NCBI RefSeq assembly: GCF_021129305.1
Contig: NZ_JAJOMB010000005.1
Coordinates: 1-64,000 of the forward strand
Source: Kineosporia babensis
GTDB lineage: Bacteria > Actinomycetota > Actinomycetes > Actinomycetales > Kineosporiaceae
Direction of reading: 5' to 3'
DNA length: 64,000 nucleotides
Notes under the pieces: generated by a model
The model's input: only the letters and a program-made list of their open reading frames with translations
Told to the model about the DNA's origin: nothing
Database searches by the model: none
Translations under genes and position numbers: made by a program
Part shown: one piece after another, positions 1 through 15,809 of the stretch
Position numbering within the stretch: the stretch's first letter is position 1
Layout: every line of letters starts with the position of its first letter

Positions 1-14
1 AGGGCAACCTTTCC

Positions 15-43
15 AACCTACCCGGCTGGTCCAGCGGTGTAAA
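15..43 (-). promoter_or_regulatory. Candidate rRNA operon promoter P2, reading off the left edge
   Basis: On the minus strand a -35 box TTTACA (38-43) and a -10 box TAGGTT (15-20) are separated by exactly 17 bases. The bases after the -10 box end in GGTTGCCCT, which resembles the start region of actinobacterial rRNA promoters as I remember it. In many actinobacteria an rRNA operon lies next to tyrS, so the 16S gene is expected just outside the window. The boxes are seen; the rRNA assignment is inferred. Confidence 0.55.
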
Positions 44-197
44 CCTTACCAGAAGATTTTCACTGCTTTTTCCATCCGACCCCGAGCGAACTTCAGCGAC
101 TCGAGCCGCGAGGCTAGAGCTGCTGAGACTTCCGGGGGAGCTGGCTCCGGGACCGGCCACTTTCGTGTCCGTCGCTCCCGCGCTGCCAACACGTAGA

Positions 198-226
198 ACT
201 TTACGGATGGCCAACGGGCAGGTCAA
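198..226 (-). promoter_or_regulatory. Candidate rRNA operon promoter P1, reading off the left edge
   Basis: The minus strand has TTGACC (221-226), a 17-base spacer and TAAAGT (198-203), a near-consensus vegetative promoter pointing left. Together with the second promoter about 180 bases downstream it makes a tandem array typical of rRNA operons. No convincing protein gene lies between here and the left edge. Confidence 0.6.
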
Positions 227-772
227 ATCCTGGTGTCAAGCACCACTCGACCAGGCTATATGACGCACCGGAATCGCCCGAGCACATGCAGCCACGGCGT
301 GTCGGCGAGCCTCCGGTGGACACCAACTCCACGCATGTACATCGCGTACCGGGCGTGCCGTGTGTACACAGTTCGGTTCCCTCCCCGCAGGCACAGAGCC
401 CAGGCCCGTGGTGGAAGTTGAGAAGTGGGAGATGACCCTGATGGCTCATTCGGGCGCGCAGGTCTGCCCGGCCAGGTCGCATCCCAAGAGAGCCCCCGGC
501 GGAATGACCGCTTGACCTGTGACCTTGCCAGGCGGAGCAGGATGGGCCGAGTCGTTCGTCCAGGTCGGCGAAGATTCGCCGAATCACGTAAACGAAGTGT
601 GGCCAGATCGCGCTTGGTTTACGCGTTGTCGCGGACCCGCAGAAAAGCCAGAACCTCTGCGGTCGCCGGTGACGGATCTTCAGCGACTGGGCGCCGGCCC
701 GGGTGGCAGCTCAGGTCACGGGCTGAGTTGAAATGTCCGGCGGACAAGCTGATTTCTGGGCGCAAACGATGA
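227..772. other. Intergenic stretch upstream of the putative rRNA promoters
   Basis: About 550 bases between the tyrS terminator and the tandem promoters. Short open frames exist on both strands but none has a plausible start with a ribosome-binding site or recognisable protein features. It probably serves as the upstream region of the rRNA operon. I see no tRNA gene or mobile element here. Confidence 0.4.
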
Positions 773-806
773 CAGGGCCCGCACACGGTGAGGTGTGCGG
801 GCCCTG
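773..806 (-). terminator. Intrinsic terminator of tyrS
   Basis: A perfect 14-bp stem, CAGGGCCCGCACAC paired with GTGTGCGGGCCCTG, closes a 6-base loop 14 bases past the tyrS stop codon. The stem is very GC-rich and only weakly followed by T residues, as is usual for high-GC actinobacteria. It insulates tyrS from the promoters further left. Confidence 0.85.
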
Positions 807-820
807 CGGGACGAACTGCC

Positions 821-2146
821 TTACTCGCCGACCAGCTCTACCGCGGCGAGCTGGCGGCGGCCTCGGCGGACCAGGATCCAGCGGTCGTGCAGCAGGTCCG
901 AGGTGCTGACCGTGGCGGCCTCTCCCCCGGTCACCTTGGCGTTGTTCACGTAGCCGCCGCCGTCGGACAGAGTGCGCCGGGCTTCGGACTTGCTCTTGGA
1001 CAGGCCGGTGGCCACCAGGAGGTCGATCACCGAGTGCTCGCCGCGCGGCAGCTGGGCCTTGGGCAGTTCGGCGAGCGCGTCACCCAGGGTGCCCTCGTCG
1101 AGGCCGGACAGGTCGCCCCCGCCGAACAGGGCCTTGCTGGCCTCCTCGACGCGGGTGGCCGCCAGTTCGCCGTGCACCAGGGTGGTCATCTCCCGGGCCA
1201 GGGCGCGCTGGGCCTCGCGGGCCTGCGGGCGGGTGGCCGCGGACTCGGCCAGCTCGGCGATCTCCTCGGCGGTGCGGAAGGTGAACACCTTGAGGTAGTC
1301 GACGATCTTCGCGTCCTCGGCGTTGACCCAGAACTGGAAGAACGCGTAGGGCGAGGTCATCGTCGGGTCCAGCCAGATCGCGCCGCCCTCGCTCTTGCCG
1401 AACTTGGAGCCGTCGGCCTTGGTGATCAGCGGCGTGGACATGGCGTGCACGCTCTGCTCGGGGCGCACCCGGTGGATCAGGTCGATACCCGCGGTCAGGT
1501 TGCCCCACTGGTCCGAGCCGCCCAGCTGCAGGGTGCAGCCGTGGCGCCGGTTCAGCTCCAGGTAGTCCATGGACTGCAGGATCTGGTAGCTGAACTCGGT
1601 GTAGCTGATGCCGGCGTCGGAGTTCAGCCGGGCGCTGACCGCGTCCTTGGACAGCATCTTGCCGACCCGGAAGTGCTTGCCCATGTCGCGCAGGAACTCG
1701 ATGGCGCTCATCCCCGAGGTCCAGTCCAGGTTGTTCACCATGGTCGCGGCGTTGGGGCCGGTGAAGTCGAGGAAGGGCTCGATCTGGGCGCGCAGCTTGT
1801 CCACCCAGCCGGCCACCACCTCGGGCGAGTTCAGGACCCGCTCGGCGGTGGGCCGCGGGTCGCCGATCAGGCCGGTGGCGCCGCCGACCAGGGCCAGCGG
1901 CCTGTGCCCGGCCTGCTGCAGGCGGCGCATGGTGAGGATCTGGACCAGGTGGCCGATGTGCAGGCTGGGGGCGGTCGGGTCGAAGCCGATGTAATAGGTG
2001 ACCGGCCCGGCTCCGAGCATCTGCTTCAGCGCCGTCTCGTCGGTCGACGCCGAGATCAGGTTGCGCCAGGTCAGCTCGTCCCAGACGTTGGCCGCAGGCG
2101 CGGAGGTCACGGATTCTTCGGTACTCACGGTCACGCGCCCAAACAT
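821..2146 (-). CDS. tyrS: Tyrosyl-tRNA synthetase
   Basis: Class I aminoacyl-tRNA synthetase that charges tRNA-Tyr with tyrosine in the cytoplasm. With the chosen start the product is 441 residues. The HIGH signature is at about residues 63-66, the tyrosine/ATP pocket GGSDQWGN at about 209-216, and the KMSKS equivalent KFGKS at about 248-252. The C-terminal 60 residues form an S4-like RNA-binding domain. The ATG at 2146 is preferred because GGTGAGG lies 8 bases upstream; GTG codons at 2134 and 2128 are alternatives that would give a more typical length. The gene ends in a strong hairpin terminator. Confidence 0.96.
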   Translation of the reverse strand: MFGRVTVSTEESVTSAPAANVWDELTWRNLISASTDETALKQMLGAGPVTYYIGFDPTAPSLHIGHLVQILTMRRLQQAGHRPLALVGGATGLIGDPRPTAERVLNSPEVVAGWVDKLRAQIEPFLDFTGPNAATMVNNLDWTSGMSAIEFLRDMGKHFRVGKMLSKDAVSARLNSDAGISYTEFSYQILQSMDYLELNRRHGCTLQLGGSDQWGNLTAGIDLIHRVRPEQSVHAMSTPLITKADGSKFGKSEGGAIWLDPTMTSPYAFFQFWVNAEDAKIVDYLKVFTFRTAEEIAELAESAATRPQAREAQRALAREMTTLVHGELAATRVEEASKALFGGGDLSGLDEGTLGDALAELPKAQLPRGEHSVIDLLVATGLSKSKSEARRTLSDGGGYVNNAKVTGGEAATVSTSDLLHDRWILVRRGRRQLAAVELVGE

Positions 2147-2177
2147 AGGGCCGACCTCACCCTGGATGGGAACCGCA

Positions 2178-2819
2178 TTAACTACCTGGGGACGCCGGTG
2201 GTCGCCGTTTGCGCGGGACCGCGGGTCGGTAGGCGGAGACCGTGGGATCACCGTCGATCCAGTACCGCCAGGGAGACTCCGCCCCGGCAGCCACTCCCAC
2301 CCGGGGACCGCTGCGCAACCGCCGCTGCGGGACCGCCTTGCCGGCCAGAACCTCGAGGGAACCTCCCGAGCAGACGTCGCGCCCATCGTCCTCACGCACG
2401 AAGCCCAGCGCACTGGCGAGCCGCGCGGGCCCCTGAGCCAGATCGCTGTCGCGTTTGCTGGAGGGACGCCGGGAGCGAGCTACGTCCAGCCCGGAAACCA
2501 CCTCGCCGGCCCGGAGCAGTACCCCGCCGGAAGTGCCCTCCGGGCGGCAGACCAGGTTGGCGCAGTAGTGCATGCCGTAGGTGAAGTAGACGTACAGGTG
2601 GCCGGGAGGGCCCCACATCGTCTTGTTCCGGGGCCTGAGGCCCTTGTGCGAGTGCGAGGCCGGGTCTTCGCCCTCGCCGAGGTACGCCTCCACCTCGGTC
2701 AGCCGGACCTCGACCGTCTGCCCGTCGCGTTCATGCCGCAGGATCGCGCCCAGCAGGGCAGGCGCCACGACCAGGGGTTCACGGGCGAAGAACGAGCGCG
2801 GCAGCGGGGCGGGTAGCAC
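2178..2819 (-). CDS. mpg: 3-methyladenine DNA glycosylase (AAG/MPG family)
   Basis: Base-excision repair glycosylase that removes alkylated purines such as 3-methyladenine. The 213-residue product shows the AAG-family features LLGAILRHE near the N-terminus, TEVEAYLGEGEDPASHS (whose Glu is the expected catalytic base), and the fold motif YVYFTYGMHYCANLV. The length suits bacterial family members. The start is a GTG. It lies 31 bases upstream of tyrS on the same strand, a neighbour pair common in actinobacteria, so co-transcription is likely. Most of the upstream 340 bases are unusually AT-rich for this window and could hold its promoter. Confidence 0.92.
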   Translation of the reverse strand: MLPAPLPRSFFAREPLVVAPALLGAILRHERDGQTVEVRLTEVEAYLGEGEDPASHSHKGLRPRNKTMWGPPGHLYVYFTYGMHYCANLVCRPEGTSGGVLLRAGEVVSGLDVARSRRPSSKRDSDLAQGPARLASALGFVREDDGRDVCSGGSLEVLAGKAVPQRRLRSGPRVGVAAGAESPWRYWIDGDPTVSAYRPAVPRKRRPPASPGS

Positions 2820-3029
2820 AGGGCGAGCCTCTCATGGAGGTCGTAACCCCGCGCCATGGGCGGCTGTTCGTGTGAGGTGGGGAATTCTGATGCGTGGACC
2901 GCGCCATTGCGACCCACGCACGGCTCAGTCTTACCCCTGCTCTCACAGACGACAAGACACCAATTTTGCCCGCAACACCAAAAACCCTGCGGCACAGCGC
3001 TTTATCTATTTCAGAAATGTTTCGCAGAC
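2820..3029. other. Relatively AT-rich intergenic region upstream of mpg
   Basis: This gap is visibly richer in A and T than the coding DNA around it. I see AT-rich tracts suitable for a minus-strand promoter of mpg, but no clear -35/-10 pair and no small gene. The argH terminator hairpin adjoins it on the right. Confidence 0.4.
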
Positions 3030-3091
3030 GGTTCGTGACGGTTGCTTTACGTAACAAACCTGACCGGCTGTCACAGCAACCGCCACGAACC
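3030..3091 (-). terminator. Long hairpin, probable terminator of the arginine operon
   Basis: Arms GTTCGTGACGGTTGCT and AGCAACCGCCACGAAC form a 16-17-bp stem whose single mismatch becomes a G-U pair in the minus-strand RNA. The loop is 28 bases. It lies about 70 bases past the argH stop codon and is followed on the minus strand by a T-containing stretch (ACATTTCTG). The long loop is less typical for a terminator, so an mRNA-stabilising structure is the alternative. Confidence 0.6.
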
Positions 3092-3161
3092 CGCAGTTTT
3101 ACCGCTCACTCCCCCGAGGCGAATCCATCGTCCCCGGAACGGGTTTGATCACGGTTCGGCC

Positions 3162-4628
<1,467 letters not shown>

Positions 4629-4640
4629 TCACAGACGTCT

Positions 4641-7319
<2,679 letters not shown>

Positions 7320-7323
<4 letters not shown>

Positions 7324-8228
7324 GAAGGACTTCCGTTCTGTGCGGAGGAGGGCACGACCATGGTTCCCGCGCCTTCGGAGGTGAAGACCTCCAGCAGCAG
7401 GCTGTGCGCCACCCGGCCGTCGATGACGGTGGCCGTGGGCACGCCGCCGCGCACCGCCCGCAGGCAGGCCTCCATCTTCGGCACCATTCCGGACTGCAGG
7501 CTGGGCAGCATGGTCTCGAGTTCGTCGTCGGTGATCTCGGACAGCAGCGAGGACTTGTCCGGCCAGTCCGCGTACAGCCCCTCGACGTCGGTGAGCACGA
7601 CGAACTTACGGGCCTGCAGGGTGATCGCCAGGGCCGCGGCCGCGGTGTCGGCGTTGACGTTGAGCACCTGGCCGTCGTCGTCCGGCGCGACCGTGGAGAT
7701 GACCGGGATCCGCCCCGCGTCGATCAGGTCGATCACCGCCGCCGGGTCGACCTCGACCACGTCGCCGACCAGGCCGATGTCCACCTGCTCACCGTCCACC
7801 ACGGCGTCGCGCTTCTCGGCCAGGAACAGCCCGCCGTCCTCGCCGGACATCCCGATCGCGAGCGGGCCGTGCTGGTTGATCAGCCCGACCAGTTCCCGCC
7901 CGACCTGACCGGTGAGCACCATCCGGACCACGTCCATGGTCTCCGGGGTGGTCACCCGCAGGCCGCCGCGGAATTCGCTGTCGATGCCGAGCTTCTTGAG
8001 CATGGCCGAGATCTGCGGGCCGCCGCCGTGCACCACCACGGGTTTCAGGCCGGCCGCGCGCAGGAACACCACGTCCTCGGCGAAGGCGCGCTTGAGCTCG
8101 TCGTCGATCATCGCGTTGCCGCCGTACTTGATCACCGCGATCGCGCCCTGGAAGCGGCGCAGCCAGGGCAGCGCCTCGACCAGGACCTCGGCCTTCTGGC
8201 CGGCGCTGAGGTGCGGGAGGCCGATCAC
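7320..8228 (-). CDS. argB: Acetylglutamate kinase
   Basis: Phosphorylates N-acetylglutamate, the usual arginine-inhibited step. The 302-residue amino-acid kinase has the N-terminal VIKYGGNAM motif, [11 protein letters not shown], the substrate motif [14 protein letters not shown] and the late [12 protein letters not shown] motif. The GTG at 8228 is chosen because it forms a GTGA overlap with the argJ stop; longer in-frame versions would run deep into argJ. Confidence 0.95.
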
Positions 8229-9379
8229 GACGAGTACGCGCTGTTCTCGTGGACGTACGCGTGGGTGAGGTCGTTGGTCCACACCGTGGCGGTGGCGTCG
8301 CCGGCCTTCAGGTCGATGGTGACGCTGACCTGACGCGGGTTCAGGTCGATGCCGGAGGGGTCCTCACCGGGCTCGCTCTTGCGGCAGACCCACACGCCGT
8401 TCAGCGCGACGTCCAGGTCGGCCGGGTCGAAGGCCGCCGTGGTGGTGCCGACCGAGGCCAGGATCCGCCCCCAGTTGGGGTCCTTGCCGAAGATCGCGGC
8501 CTTGAACAGGTTGCTGCGGGCGACCGAACGGCCGACCTCCACCGCCTCTTCCTCAGAAACGGCGTGCAGCACCTCGATCGCGATGTCGTGGTCGGCGCCC
8601 TCGGCGTCGGCCAGCAACTGCTGGGCCAGGTCGTGGCAGACCGCGGTGACGGCGGCGGTGAACTCCTCGGCCGAGGGGGTGACTCCCGAGGCGCCGGACG
8701 ACAGCAGCGCCACCGTGTCGTTGGTGGACTGGCAGCCGTCGGAGTCCAGCCGGTCGAAGGTGACCCGGGTGGCGGCCCGCAGCGCGGAGTCCAGCCCGGC
8801 CGGATCGACCTGGGCGTCGGTGGTGATCACGACCAGCATGGTGGCCAGCGCCGGGGCGAGCATGCCTGCGCCCTTGGCCATCCCGCCCACCGTCCAGCCC
8901 TGCGGCGAGGTGACCGAGGCCTGCTTGGAGACGCTGTCAGTGGTCATGATCGCCTGCGCGGCGTCCGCCCCACCGTCGGCGGTCAGCTTCGAGGTGGCGT
9001 CGGCGACCCCGGCCAGCAGCTTGGGGCGCTCCAGCAGCGGGCCGATCAGGCCGGTGGAGCAGACCACCACGTCGAACGCGTCGATGCCGTTGAGCTTGGC
9101 CACCTCCTCGGCGGTGGCGTGCGTGGTCTGGAACCCTTCCGGGCCGGTGTAGCAGTTGGCGCCGGCCGAGTTCAGCACCACGGCGCGCAGCCGGCCGTCG
9201 ACGACGGCGCGCTCGCTCCACAGCACCGGGTTGGCCTTGCAGCGGTTGCTGGTGAACACGGCGGCCGCCGCGTCGTTCGGTCCCTCGTTCAGGACCAGTG
9301 CCACGTCGGGGGCCCCGGTGCTCTTCAGCCCGGCGGCCACCCCGGCGGCGCGAAAGCCCTTGGCCGCGGTGACGCTCAT
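8225..9379 (-). CDS. argJ: Glutamate N-acetyltransferase / ornithine acetyltransferase
   Basis: Transfers acetyl from N-acetylornithine to glutamate, recycling the acetyl group. The 384-residue product is the usual length. It carries the self-cleavage region in IMTTDSVSK at about residues 144-152, where the Thr becomes the nucleophile of the beta chain. Also typical are [11 protein letters not shown] near the N-terminus and DPNWGRILA in the C-terminal half. The gene lies between the ACT protein and argB. No argA or argE is seen, in keeping with a cyclic pathway. Confidence 0.95.
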   Translation of the reverse strand: MSVTAAKGFRAAGVAAGLKSTGAPDVALVLNEGPNDAAAAVFTSNRCKANPVLWSERAVVDGRLRAVVLNSAGANCYTGPEGFQTTHATAEEVAKLNGIDAFDVVVCSTGLIGPLLERPKLLAGVADATSKLTADGGADAAQAIMTTDSVSKQASVTSPQGWTVGGMAKGAGMLAPALATMLVVITTDAQVDPAGLDSALRAATRVTFDRLDSDGCQSTNDTVALLSSGASGVTPSAEEFTAAVTAVCHDLAQQLLADAEGADHDIAIEVLHAVSEEEAVEVGRSVARSNLFKAAIFGKDPNWGRILASVGTTTAAFDPADLDVALNGVWVCRKSEPGEDPSGIDLNPRQVSVTIDLKAGDATATVWTNDLTHAYVHENSAYSS

Positions 9380-9405
9380 AATCTGTTTCCTCTTTCCAGA
9401 AAGGG

Positions 9406-9795
9406 CTATTCGGCGTCTTCGGTCACGGTGTAACCGGCGTGACGCCAGACCGAGGCGGCCACCACGGACTGCGCGGCGGGCACGAGCACCCAGTCGGTGT
9501 CGAAGGTGGAGACGTTGAGCACCGGGATCCCGGCGTCGGCGAGCGGTTTCAGCAACCGCATGAGCACGCCGATCTGCGAGAACTCCAGCGCCCCGGCGGC
9601 CCGGGTGACGGTGAACGGCCCCTCCACCGGCCCGGGGACCGGCTCGGGCAGGCTGGTGGTCGGGCAGACCACGCTGATCTCGTCGGCGGTGCGGGAGACG
9701 CTGACCAGCGGGGCGCCGACCGCCCAGTCCGGCTCCGGGCTGTCCGGGGTGAGGCGGACCAGGGCCATCGCCTGGCGGTACTGGATCAGATGCAC
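9406..9795 (-). CDS. ACT-domain-like small protein inside the arg operon
   Basis: A 129-residue protein with the alternating beta/alpha pattern of tandem ACT-like domains; GIPVLNVSTFDTDWVLVPA near residues 90-108 is characteristic of the ACT_7/CASTOR-like family. ACT domains bind amino acids, so an arginine-pathway sensor is an attractive but unproven role. The GTG at 9795 is chosen for its GGAGG 7 bases upstream; a TTG 27 bases earlier would overlap argC. It lies 16 bases after argC and 26 bases before argJ, so it is surely co-transcribed. Confidence 0.75.
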   Translation of the reverse strand: MHLIQYRQAMALVRLTPDSPEPDWAVGAPLVSVSRTADEISVVCPTTSLPEPVPGPVEGPFTVTRAAGALEFSQIGVLMRLLKPLADAGIPVLNVSTFDTDWVLVPAAQSVVAASVWRHAGYTVTEDAE

Positions 9796-9811
9796 GAGAA
9801 CGCCTCCATGC

Positions 9812-10898
<1,087 letters not shown>

Positions 10899-10966
10899 GC
10901 GGTGTGACACAGGGAACCATGAACGATACCCCTGGTGAACTGGCCGGGCGAGAGCGTGGTTCCAAT

Positions 10967-10984
10967 CAGGGGACGTCGCCCCTG
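10967..10984. repeat. Small secondary hairpin near the pheT terminator
   Basis: CAGGGG and CCCCTG enclose a 6-base loop. The sequence GGGACGTC within it also occurs in both arms of the neighbouring strong hairpin, so the two may compete or have arisen by duplication. A function is not clear. Confidence 0.4.
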
Positions 10985-11014
10985 CCCCAGTCGCGCACGA
11001 ACCGCCAAAACAGG

Positions 11015-11045
11015 GACGTCCCCGCTCAAGTTGAGCGGGGACGTC
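11015..11045 (-). terminator. Terminator of the infC-pheT operon
   Basis: A perfect palindrome with 15-base arms, GACGTCCCCGCTCAA and TTGAGCGGGGACGTC, around one central base (in RNA a stem of about 14 bp with a tiny loop). It starts 15 bases past the pheT stop and is followed on the minus strand by TGTTTTGG. It separates the pheT operon from the argC promoter. Confidence 0.85.
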
Positions 11046-11059
11046 CACCATTGGGGTTG

Positions 11060-13572
11060 TTACCCCCGCTGCACCGCACCCGTACGCTCGGCCGCCACCG
11101 CGACAGCAGCATCGCGCGCAGCCGCGGTTTCTTCCGCCGTCAGCGTGCGGTCCGGCGCCCGGAAGCGCAGCGCGAAGGCGAGCGACTTGTGCCCCTCTTC
11201 GATCGGCGCCTGAACGTAGACGTCGAACAGCCGCGCGGACTCCAGCAACTGCCCCGCCCCGGCGACCAGAGCGGCGTGCACGTCCTGCGCCTGGACCTCG
11301 TCCTTGACCACGAGCGCCACGTCTTCCTTCGCCAGGGGGAAGGTCGAGATCGGCTGTGCCGGGACGATCCCGCCGGACGCCTGGATCAGCACGTCCAGGT
11401 CGACCTCGGCCGCGACCGTACGCGGCGGGAGCCCCAGGGCAGCGACCACCTTGGGGTGCAGCTCACCGGCGTGACCGAAGAGCTTGCCGTCGATCTCCAG
11501 CCGCGCGCAGCGACCCGGGTGCCAGGGAGCGTGATCCGGGTCCTTGACCACAGTCGGCTCGATCTTGGCCGCCCGCGCCACCAGCAGCGCCGCCTCCAGG
11601 GCGTCGGACCAGTCGGCCGCCCGGCCCGCGCTGTTCCAGCCCTGCAGTTCCCGCTGACCAGTCATCACGACCGCAGCGCGCAGCGGCTGGTGCGGGATGG
11701 CCTGGTCCAGCTGCTCGAGCTCGGCGTCGGAGGGGCGGCTGCCGGCCTGGGGGTGACCGGCCTTCGCCTCCGTACCGTTCGGCCGGGTGACCGAGCCGAT
11801 CTCGTACACGGCCAGATCGGTGTTGCCCCGGCTGACATTGCGCTTGACCGCATCCACCAGCGTGGCCAGCAGCGAGGTACGCATGTACGGCTGCTCGTCC
11901 GACAGGGGGTTGGCCAGCCGCAGCGCCTGCCGCCGCTCGTCGTCCTTGGGCAGACCGAACGCGTCGTGAACGGATCCGCTCATGAACGGGTAGGTGAGAA
12001 CCTCGACGATGCCGTGCTCGGCCAGCGACCGGGCCACGGAACGACGCAGACGCTGCCCGTGGGTCAGACCGCCGCCAGGAGGAGCGACCGGCAGCACGGA
12101 CGGGATCTGGTCGTACCCCCGCAGCCGCGCCACCTCTTCGGCCAGGTCCACGCCCACGCCGAGGTCGGGCCGCCAGCTCGGCGCCTTCACCGTCAGCACG
12201 TCGGAACCGCTGACCTCGCAGCCGATCTGCTCGAGGCTGGAGACCACCTCTTCGCGGGTGTAGTCCAGGCCGACCACGCGCGCCGGGAAGTCCGCTGCCA
12301 TCTCGATGACCGCACCTTCGGCGGCGACGCCGACATCGGTGACCGGGCCGACCTCGACCGCCGGGCCGCCGTACTCGACCAGCAGCCGCACGGTGAGTTC
12401 GGCCGCGACATCGGCGAGCTGGGTGTCCACCCCGCGCTCGTAGCGCTTACCCGCCTCGGTGGACAGCTTGTGCCGGCGCATCGTCCGGGCCACCGTGATC
12501 GGGTCCCAGTGCGCGGCCTCGACCAGCAGGTTCGTGGTCTCGGCGGAGACCTCGCTGCTGGCCCCGCCCATCACCCCGGCCAGGCTGAGCACGCGCGAAC
12601 CGCGCCCCTCGGGCGAGTCGGTGACCAGCAGGTCCTCGGCGTCGAGCTTGCGCTTCACGTCGTCCAGCGTGGTCAGCTGCTCGCCCGGCACCGCCCGGCG
12701 CACCACGATCGGCGCCACCAGCTTGTCCAGGTCGAAGGCGTGCAGCGGGTGCCCCACGGCCAGCATCACGTAGTTCGTGACGTCGACGGCCAGCGAGATC
12801 GGGCGCATCCCGGCCTGTTCCAGCCGACGCTGCATCCAGCGCGGGCTGGAGGCGGTGGCGTCCACCCCACGGACCACCCGGGCAACGAACCGGTCGCCGC
12901 CGAGCACACCGTTGATCGGGGCCTGGTCGTCCAGTTCGACCTCGAAGCCGTCCGCCGCCGGGGCCGGTACCTCGATCAGCGCCGGATCGGTGAAGGCGGC
13001 GCCGGTGGCGTGCGAGTACTCCCGGGCGATCCCGCGCAGGCTGAAGCAGTAGCCACGGTCGGGGGTCACGTTGACCTCGACCGTCTCCTCGGCCAGGCCG
13101 AGCAGCGCGATCGCGTCGTCGCCGGGCTTGACCTCGTCGAAGCCCCACTCGGTGAGCCGGATGATCCCGTCGTGGTCCTCGCCGAGGCCGAGTTCCAGCG
13201 CGCTGCAGATCATTCCGTCGGACTTGTGGCCGTACGTCTTGCGCGCGGCGATCTTGAACCCGCCGGGCAGCTCGGCCCCCGGCAGCACCGCGACCACCAG
13301 GTCGCCCTCGAAGAAGTTGCCTGCGCCGCAGACGATCCCGCGCGGCTCGGCCTCACCGACGTCCACCTGGCACCAGCGGATCGTCTTGCCGTTCTTCTGC
13401 TTCTCCGGGGTGAACTCGAGCACCCGGGCGACCACCAGCGGGCCGGTGACCCCGCCGCCGTGCACCGCTTCCTCTTCCAGGCCGACCTTGACCAGGTCGG
13501 CGGCCACCTCGAGAGCCGTTGCGCCCTTGGGCAGCTCGACGTACTCGGCCAGCCATGACAGTGGGGCGCGCA

Positions 13573-13573
<1 letters not shown>
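11060..13573 (-). CDS. pheT: Phenylalanyl-tRNA synthetase beta subunit
   Basis: Large subunit of the heterotetrameric PheRS, carrying tRNA recognition and editing. The 837-residue protein has the N-terminal MRAPLSWLAEYVELP, an OB-fold tRNA-binding domain (about 40-155, VARVLEFTPEKQ), the B3/B4 editing domain in the middle (VDVTNYVMLAVGHPLHAFD), a B5 domain and the C-terminal FDX-ACB anticodon-binding domain (STFPLAKEDVALVV). Its ATG shares one base with the pheS stop codon. Length and order are standard. Confidence 0.97.
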
Positions 13574-14688
<1,115 letters not shown>

Positions 14689-14763
14689 TCAGACAGCGGC
14701 CAGCGGATTGTTCTCCCCGGCCTGCGGGCAGAAGTGAGTTGACGGCGGAGCCCGGGTGGCTGA

Positions 14764-15762
14764 TCAGCCGGCTGCCGGGTCCGCCTTGGTAAATCGGCGC
14801 TCCTGGCGGCGTTGGGCCCGCGCGGTGGCGTAGAGGCACACGGTGGCGGCGGTACCCAGGTTGAGGCTCTCGGCCCGGCCGTGCACCGGTACCCGGACCA
14901 CCGCGTCTGCGAGTTCGCGGTCCGTCTCGGGCAGGCCCCAGGCCTCGTTGCCGAACACCCAGGCAACGGGGTTCTCCAGATACGGGCTGCTTTTGGACGT
15001 TGTGGGCACCGATCGGGCAGGCGTGGACGAGTCGGTGGTCGCGTTCGCGCGGTCTTCCGCGTCGTCGCCGAGCACGTCCAGGTCGTGCTCCCCCACACCG
15101 TCGGCGGCGAGCACGGTGATGCCCTGGGCCTTGAGCGCCTGCACCGCGTCGGCCAGGGGCACGCCGGTGACCACCGGGAGGTGGAAAAGGCTGCCCGCAG
15201 TGGACCGTACGCACTTGGGGTTGTGCACGTCGACGCTGGACTCGGTGAGCACCACCGCATCGGCCCCGGCGGCGTCGGCCGCGCGGATCACGGTGCCGGC
15301 GTTGCCCGGGTCTCGGACCTGGGACAGCACAGCGACCAGGCGGGGCTGCTGCTCCAGGACGGTCTCGAACGGCACGGTGATCAGGTCGCAGACCGCGAGA
15401 AGCCCTTGCGGGGTGGTGCTTCCGGCCCCCGCCAGCATGGCCTCGAGCACCTCGTCGGTGACCAGGCGGGCCCAGATGCCGGAATCGATGGCCTGATCGA
15501 TGATCTCGGGGTAGCGGGCAGCCGCCTCGGGGGTGGCGTACAGCTCGCGCAACGCACCCGGCGCGTCCACCGTCCGGCGCCGGCCGTCGTCGCTGTGGTT
15601 GGCGGCGTGCTCGGTCACGGCCTCACGCACCGCCTGCGGGCCCTCGGCCAGGAACCGGCCGGCCCGCTGACGTGCGGAACGCCCGGACAACCGGGCCACC
15701 GCCTTCACCCGGTCGGACCGGGGGTTGGACAGCGCCTCGAGTGCCGGGCGTTCCGTGGTCAT
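14764..15762 (-). CDS. TrmH/SpoU-family RNA 2'-O-methyltransferase
   Basis: A SPOUT-fold RNA ribose methyltransferase, probably acting on rRNA or tRNA. The 332-residue product has an N-terminal substrate domain and the three family motifs: VRDPGNAGTVIRAADAAGA (about 170-188), VFGNEAWGL (about 270), and VPVHGRAESLNLGTAATV near the C-terminus, which forms the knot. A Ser/Thr-rich insert of about 25 residues precedes motif 2. The location between rplT and pheS is conserved in actinobacteria. The exact target nucleotide cannot be told from sequence. Confidence 0.9.
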   Translation of the reverse strand: MTTERPALEALSNPRSDRVKAVARLSGRSARQRAGRFLAEGPQAVREAVTEHAANHSDDGRRRTVDAPGALRELYATPEAAARYPEIIDQAIDSGIWARLVTDEVLEAMLAGAGSTTPQGLLAVCDLITVPFETVLEQQPRLVAVLSQVRDPGNAGTVIRAADAAGADAVVLTESSVDVHNPKCVRSTAGSLFHLPVVTGVPLADAVQALKAQGITVLAADGVGEHDLDVLGDDAEDRANATTDSSTPARSVPTTSKSSPYLENPVAWVFGNEAWGLPETDRELADAVVRVPVHGRAESLNLGTAATVCLYATARAQRRQERRFTKADPAAG

Positions 15763-15809
15763 TTCTGTTTCCCGCTGGCCGCAGGCCCGTTTCCGGGCGC
15801 GCGTGTGGC

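Noticed and set aside
201-587. 128-codon minus-strand frame near the left edge
   Set aside because: No ribosome-binding site or protein-like composition, and it overlaps the candidate rRNA promoters.
788-2584. Long plus-strand open frame opposite tyrS and mpg
   Set aside because: Shadow of minus-strand genes in high-GC DNA; the translation is Gly/Val/Gln/Arg-rich without domains, and tyrS on the other strand is certain.
3031-3090. Inverted repeat after argH considered as a mobile-element end
   Set aside because: Single dyad with a loop of 28 bases directly after the operon; a terminator or stabilising stem is the simpler reading.
14758-14769. Palindrome GGCTGATCAGCC at the methyltransferase stop codon
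   Set aside because: Short, lies partly in the coding sequence, and no regulator is implied; taken as chance.
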